Shown here piece after piece: positions 63,801 through 64,000 of a stretch of 64,000 bases of DNA. Position numbers and translations under genes: made by a program. The DNA is from Plumapathes pennacea. Its lineage: Eukaryota > Cnidaria > Anthozoa > Antipatharia > Myriopathidae. Every line of letters begins with the position of its first letter. The stretch's first letter is position 1. The notes beneath the pieces were generated by a model. It was not told the origin of the DNA, made no database searches, and saw only the letters and a list, made by a program, of their open reading frames with translations. The stretch is taken from NCBI GenBank assembly GCA_964036295.1, contig OZ038464.1, positions 18,088,443 to 18,152,442 on the forward strand. Reading direction: 5' to 3'.

Positions 63801-64000
63801 GTTTGAGCTACAGCTTTGAAATCTGGCCGTCAGAATAATTTTGAGACGCTTTTCCTCGTGACGAGTTTCAATTGTTTGTTTCATTGTTTGTTTGATGAAA
63901 ATAAATGTTTGCTCATTACCGGTGGGCCACACTGACGTTTGTTTCTCTTGATGGATGAAGCAATGTGCAGTTTCGAGGCTCCGGATGTCTGCGGTTACAA
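32128..64000 (+). CDS. Giant secreted multi-MAM protein, 3' end beyond the window
   Basis: Exons: 32128-32167, 33096-33257, 34674-34838, 35601-35861, 38638-38888, 39235-39325, 39829-39969, 40661-40920, 41390-41477, 41840-41983, 42345-42604, 43586-43748, 44214-44360, 44630-44898, 45636-45729, 45947-46087, 46755-47102, 47489-48181, 49128-49571, 49797-50300, 51023-51282, 51671-52177, 52539-52839, 53623-53891, 54463-54933, 55226-55487, 56642-56904, 57183-57351, 58243-58649, 59135-59366, 59970-60226, 60394-60484, 60737-60883, 61238-61503, 62188-62440, 62893-63164, 63461-63551, 63961 onward. Phases agree at every junction. The product (over 3,070 residues so far) has a signal peptide, 16 MAM domains and part of a 17th, plus FN2, WSC-like and ricin-type inserts. 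MAM domains are extracellular adhesion/interaction modules. No membrane segment is present in this part. A typical MAM uses three exons (N-half, middle with FWYHMYG, C-end with GDIAIDD) with phases 1, 0, 1; several have lost introns. Confidence 0.94.
33096..39325 (+). CDS. MAM domain 1 (type A), split by FN2 and WSC-like domains
   Basis: The N-half is exon 33096-33257 ([26 protein letters not shown]). The middle exon is 38638-38888 ([28 protein letters not shown]) and the C-end is 39235-39325 ([15 protein letters not shown]). Exons 34674-34838 and 35601-35861 lie between the halves in the same frame. In other MAM repeats the N-half joins the middle exon directly at this phase-1 junction. Confidence 0.88.
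34674..34838 (+). CDS. Fibronectin type II domain exon inserted in MAM1
   Basis: Fifty-five codons, phase 1 at both ends. [35 protein letters not shown] gives the four cysteines and aromatic core of an FN2 domain (CxFPFxYxGxxYxxC ... WC ... GxC). FN2 modules bind collagen or carbohydrate-like ligands in other proteins. Confidence 0.9.
34894..34955. repeat. (ATT)n microsatellite
   Basis: About 20 uninterrupted att units in the intron after the FN2 exon. Confidence 0.9.
35106..35400 (+). repeat. Tandem duplication, period about 142-146 bp
   Basis: The unit beginning gcagatcaagtaggaac occurs at 35106 and 35248, with a partial third start at 35394. Each unit includes an A-rich run interrupted by aaac repeats. 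It lies in the intron before the WSC-like exon. Confidence 0.8.
35601..35861 (+). CDS. WSC-like (cysteine-rich) domain exon inserted in MAM1
   Basis: Eighty-seven codons, phase 1 at both ends. It reads [61 protein letters not shown]. This resembles a WSC-like module common in cnidarian extracellular proteins (GCFKD...RAIP, KYG, C.GGPW.N). The family call is by pattern only; a carbohydrate-binding role is inferred. Confidence 0.7.
36241..38104 (-). mobile_element. Non-LTR retrotransposon 3' fragment, antisense in the intron, interrupted
   Basis: On the minus strand, 38104 to 37988 encodes [20 protein letters not shown] and on to [16 protein letters not shown], typical of the C-terminal end of non-LTR reverse-transcriptase proteins (VWNSLP...). 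The element ends in (TTA)n at about 36243-36264 on the plus strand, a CR1/L2-like microsatellite tail. The fragment is split by the Helitron-like insertion 36331-37804. Confidence 0.6.
36331..37804 (-). mobile_element. Helitron-like non-autonomous element, copy B
   Basis: This is the reverse complement of copy A (26147-27657) with the same ends, TCCCCGAACG and TATTTCTAG. The target is A|T, as typical of Helitrons, and there is no duplication. The Arg/Gln-rich frame fragments are present on the minus strand ([15 protein letters not shown]) with different small indels. It lies in the intron between the WSC-like exon and the MAM1 middle exon. Confidence 0.65.
38104..38311. mobile_element. TTAA-type MITE, left end degraded
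   Basis: The right end GGGAGTGAAAGGGTTAA is intact; the left end reads cttagtggtttcactctcg. It abuts the non-LTR fragment. Confidence 0.65.
39829..41477 (+). CDS. MAM domain 2 (type B)
   Basis: Exons 39829-39969, 40661-40920 and 41390-41477. Motifs: [19 protein letters not shown], then [33 protein letters not shown] (His of FWYHMYG replaced by Met), WNITGDQG, and [10 protein letters not shown]. The GDIAIDD strand is altered to SDVAIDD, so this is the most divergent C-end in the array. Confidence 0.88.
40343..40549. mobile_element. TTAA-type MITE in MAM2 N-half/middle intron
   Basis: It begins ttaccctttcactcccaag and ends cttgggagtgaaagagttaa. Confidence 0.75.
40975..41335. mobile_element. 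Foldback MITE ('tttgccgtggtgtggactc' family), copy 1
   Basis: 40977-41169 is a long inverted repeat around aaatttccactaatttgccg / cggcaaaccaatggaaattt, followed by a tail ending gagagcgagaaactag. The same element is at 56216-56560, and a reverse fragment is at 11612-11645. Confidence 0.75.
41840..43748 (+). CDS. MAM domain 3 (type C) plus Pro/Thr linker
   Basis: Exons 41840-41983, 42345-42604, 43586-43748. Motifs: [72 protein letters not shown]. The last exon continues into a linker [19 protein letters not shown] ending TTTSPV, a likely O-glycosylated spacer. Confidence 0.9.
42620..43015. mobile_element. Two TTAA-type MITEs in head-to-head contact
   Basis: The first copy runs about 42620-42834; at 42832 a second, inverted copy starts (gaccctttcacttccaagag) and runs to about 43015 without a clear right end. 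They lie in the intron after the MAM3 middle exon. Confidence 0.65.
43803..44123. mobile_element. TIR MITE ('aaaaccaaaaccaaag' family), copy 1
   Basis: The arms 'catagagccgttttcggatg' and its complement near 44100-44123 match over about 50 bp. Related copies are at 46110-46448 and 57571-57690 (half). Confidence 0.75.
44214..45729 (+). CDS. MAM domain 4 (type A)
   Basis: Exons 44214-44360, 44630-44898, 45636-45729. Motifs: [74 protein letters not shown]. The intron before the last exon contains a 32-bp tandem array (45190-45560). Confidence 0.92.
45101..45565. repeat. MITE expanded by a 32-bp tandem array
   Basis: The ends acagttgaagcttgctattt and its near-complement 'cgaaatagcggggttcgact' (then gt) form imperfect TIRs. 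Between them about 11 copies of a 32-bp unit (ggacttcgaattaaccgagt plus tcgaaatarcgg) extend from 45190 to 45560. Two variants of the unit differ at one base (aatagc or aataac). It lies in a MAM4 intron. Confidence 0.8.
45947..47102 (+). CDS. MAM domain 5 (type B), last intron lost
   Basis: Exons 45947-46087 and 46755-47102. The second exon fuses the middle and C-terminal parts that are separate exons in domains 1-4. Motifs: [70 protein letters not shown]. Confidence 0.92.
46110..46448. mobile_element. TIR MITE ('aaaaccaaaaccaaag' family), copy 2
   Basis: It begins tagagcgcttttcggatgac and ends with a more diverged complement (cgtgtgctaaaacagctcta). It lies in the intron between the MAM5 N-half and the fused exon. 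Confidence 0.7.
46528..46680 (+). repeat. 33-bp minisatellite
   Basis: Four to five copies of ggtcggtatgcggtcggaaa plus gtagtcggtttgt. The period is a multiple of three, so it stays open in more than one frame, but it is intronic and lies 75 bp before the fused MAM5 exon. Confidence 0.85.
47250..47418. repeat. MITE-like inverted repeat before the MAM6 exon
   Basis: The left end cagtcaactcttaagcggac and right end tccgccttagagagagttga are complementary over about 28 bp with mismatches. The internal sequence repeats the ctctctaagg motif. The right end is about 70 bp upstream of the exon. Confidence 0.6.
47489..48076 (+). CDS. MAM domain 6 (type C) plus linker, single exon
   Basis: The whole MAM lies in one exon (47489-48181) without introns. 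Motifs: [73 protein letters not shown] Pro/Thr linker follows: [20 protein letters not shown] and on to TIPKSQ. The exon then runs into the N-half of MAM7. Confidence 0.92.
48077..50155 (+). CDS. MAM domain 7 (type A), split by a ricin-type domain
   Basis: The N-half ([22 protein letters not shown]) is at the end of exon 47489-48181 and finishes in exon 49128-49571 (PGQDHT). The same exon then encodes a ricin-like domain. The MAM resumes in exon 49797-50300 with [34 protein letters not shown] and [10 protein letters not shown]. Frame and phase 1 are kept throughout. Confidence 0.88.
48543..48655 (+). repeat. ~39-bp tandem repeat rich in gcagaaattctgcag
   Basis: Three copies of ctgcagaaattctgcagcct plus caggctggaacataggc-like sequence; each contains a perfect palindrome, ctgcagaattctgcag-like. 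It lies in the intron between exons 18 and 19. Confidence 0.75.
48778..48891. mobile_element. Short (114 bp) TTAA MITE
   Basis: Intact ends TTAACCCTTTCACTCCCAAG and CTTGGGAGTGAAAGGGTTAA with a deleted interior. It is the clearest case of TTAA plus perfect terminal inverted repeats in the window. Confidence 0.85.
49128..49571 (+). CDS. Ricin-type beta-trefoil lectin-like domain in MAM7
   Basis: One exon of 148 codons, phase 1 at both ends. After the MAM tail [10 protein letters not shown] it reads [82 protein letters not shown]. The CxxP and C...Q.F.W patterns with '[10 protein letters not shown]' are typical of a beta-trefoil (ricin B-type) subdomain. Two to three subdomains fit in about 130 residues. 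Sugar binding is inferred. Confidence 0.75.
50156..51762 (+). CDS. MAM domain 8 (type B)
   Basis: The N-half is fused to the end of exon 49797-50300 ([20 protein letters not shown]). The middle exon is 51023-51282 ([34 protein letters not shown]) and the C-end starts exon 51671-52177 ([17 protein letters not shown]). Confidence 0.92.
51763..52709 (+). CDS. MAM domain 9 (type C) plus Pro/Thr linker
   Basis: N-half and middle are in exon 51671-52177 ([54 protein letters not shown]); the C-end is in exon 52539-52839 ([10 protein letters not shown]). The linker reads [18 protein letters not shown] and on to TTLPAGSS, homologous to the linkers after MAM3, 6 and 12. Confidence 0.92.
52710..54548 (+). 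CDS. MAM domain 10 (type A)
   Basis: The N-half ends exon 52539-52839 ([19 protein letters not shown]). The middle exon is 53623-53891 ([43 protein letters not shown]). The C-end begins exon 54463-54933 ([10 protein letters not shown]). Confidence 0.92.
52911..53024. repeat. Foldback repeat
   Basis: Arms 'caggctctctctcttttacg' and complement 'cgtaaaagggagagagagcc' enclose a gc-rich loop. It lies in the intron before the MAM10 middle exon. A weaker relative with gttcccaggctct arms lies at 58773-58838. Confidence 0.6.
54549..55347 (+). CDS. MAM domain 11 (type B)
   Basis: N-half and middle are in exon 54463-54933 ([53 protein letters not shown]). The C-end is in exon 55226-55487 and carries a short extra stretch ([10 protein letters not shown]) before AFEGIRG, then [10 protein letters not shown]. 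Confidence 0.92.
55348..57351 (+). CDS. MAM domain 12 (type C) plus Pro/Thr linker
   Basis: The N-half ends exon 55226-55487 ([18 protein letters not shown]). The middle exon is 56642-56904 ([44 protein letters not shown]). Exon 57183-57351 holds [10 protein letters not shown] and the linker [19 protein letters not shown] up to STGPPS. Confidence 0.92.
55658..55867. mobile_element. TTAA-type MITE in MAM12 intron
   Basis: It begins TTAACCCTTTCACTCCCAAG and ends gggggtgaaagggataaa (TSD copy mutated). A partial second copy (55537-55640) precedes it. Confidence 0.75.
56216..56560. mobile_element. Foldback MITE ('tttgccgtggtgtggactc' family), copy 2
   Basis: Same layout as 40975-41335: an inverted repeat around aaatttccattggtttgccg, then the tail with gagagcgagaaactc. 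It lies in the MAM12 intron, about 80 bp before the middle exon. Confidence 0.75.
57376..57785 (+). repeat. 38-bp tandem repeat interrupted by a MITE half
   Basis: About five units of gcgatgcgatatgtacgaaa plus cgatacgttacggtacaa up to about 57570. Then 57571-57690 is half of the 'aaaaccaaaaccaaag' MITE. Afterwards gatgcgata-type repeats resume to 57785. Confidence 0.7.
57805..58222. mobile_element. Palindromic MITE (copy 2) next to the MAM13 acceptor
   Basis: Same family as 12963-13381, opposite orientation. Its right part (58058-58222) is itself a foldback with arms 'caataaactacttttgg'. The element ends about 20 bp before the MAM13 acceptor. Confidence 0.7.
58243..59220 (+). CDS. MAM domain 13 (type A)
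   Basis: N-half and middle are fused in exon 58243-58649 ([53 protein letters not shown]). The C-end begins exon 59135-59366 ([10 protein letters not shown]). The acceptor lies about 20 bp past a palindromic MITE. Confidence 0.92.
59221..60484 (+). CDS. MAM domain 14 (type B)
   Basis: The N-half ends exon 59135-59366 ([19 protein letters not shown]). The middle exon is 59970-60226 ([44 protein letters not shown]) and the C-end is 60394-60484 ([10 protein letters not shown]). Confidence 0.92.
59698..59896. mobile_element. TTAA-type MITE in MAM14 intron
   Basis: It begins ttaactgttttactcctaag and ends gggagtgaaagggttaa. A second, more diverged copy is at about 59394-59580 in the same intron. 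Confidence 0.75.
60737..62307 (+). CDS. MAM domain 15 (type C) with a shortened linker
   Basis: Exons 60737-60883, 61238-61503 and the start of 62188-62440. Motifs: [53 protein letters not shown] (Tyr of YHMYG replaced by Lys), [10 protein letters not shown]. The linker is only [14 protein letters not shown]. Confidence 0.92.
61020..61165 (+). repeat. Degenerate ~16-bp repeat (ccgaccacataccga type)
   Basis: Eight or nine imperfect units such as ttaccgaccacgttac. The motif is the reverse complement of the ggtcggtatgtggtcgg motif in the minisatellite at 46528-46680. It lies in the MAM15 N-half/middle intron. Confidence 0.7.
61605..62135 (+). repeat. 89-bp satellite, six copies
   Basis: The unit start gaacactg recurs at 61687, 61776, 61865, 61954 and 62043, exactly 89 bp apart, with one more diverged unit before. 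Each unit contains gaatgtactcattgagagct and gacagttcaggagttggaag. It fills most of the intron before the MAM15 C-end exon. Confidence 0.9.
62308..63551 (+). CDS. MAM domain 16 (type A)
   Basis: The N-half ends exon 62188-62440 ([18 protein letters not shown]). The middle exon is 62893-63164 ([43 protein letters not shown]) and the C-end is 63461-63551 ([10 protein letters not shown]). Confidence 0.92.
62557..62688. mobile_element. Shortened TTAA-type MITE in MAM16 intron
   Basis: It begins ttaagcctttcactctcaag and ends gaatgaaagggttaa, with an internally deleted core. Confidence 0.7.
63961..64000 (+). CDS. MAM domain 17 (type B), start only
   Basis: After the acceptor gatgaag the frame (phase 1) reads [12 protein letters not shown], the start of a B-type N-half. 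The exon is cut by the window edge. Confidence 0.75.

Overview
This is eukaryotic nuclear DNA from an animal. The genes are split by canonical GT-AG introns, and the introns and intergenic DNA are full of short inverted-repeat transposons. A MALT1-type paracaspase, a PRSS23-type protease, a cnidarian-style WSC-like module and AT-rich MITE-dense introns point to an anthozoan cnidarian, most likely a stony coral. The species assignment is inference.

Layout. (1) 1440-10142, plus strand: a 16-exon MALT1-like paracaspase of about 642 residues, with a death domain, a long linker built from small symmetric exons, a caspase-like domain with His335 and Cys384, and a C-terminal Ig-like region. Introns carry several MITEs. 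(2) 12473-14605, minus strand: three exons of a PRSS23-like secreted serine protease; its 5' exon(s) were not found. (3) 14947-16075: a Mutator-like element with a perfect 9-bp target-site duplication. It carries fragments of a mitochondrial carrier (SLC25A33/36 type) and a RecQ-like helicase, so it resembles a Pack-MULE. (4) About 16.1-32.1 kb: gene-poor, nested repeats, including a large inverted repeat, a Helitron-like element with a paralogous empty site, and a duplicate of the 5' region of the paracaspase gene. (5) 32128-64000, plus strand: the 5' part (38 exons seen, more than 3,070 codons) of a very large secreted MAM-domain protein that runs off the right edge.

The MAM protein is the most striking item. 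Sixteen complete MAM domains and the start of a seventeenth are laid out as a higher-order repeat of three types (A-B-C). A homologous Pro/Thr/Ser linker follows every third MAM. Two A-type MAMs, numbers 1 and 7, are split by foreign domains at the same internal phase-1 junction: MAM1 by a fibronectin type II domain plus a WSC-like domain, and MAM7 by a ricin-type beta-trefoil.

Functionally, the paracaspase should act in intracellular CARD/BCL10/NF-kB-type signalling. The protease and the MAM protein are extracellular. Nothing in the sequence links the three genes in one pathway. All exon boundaries were read by eye from splice consensus, reading phase and family similarity.
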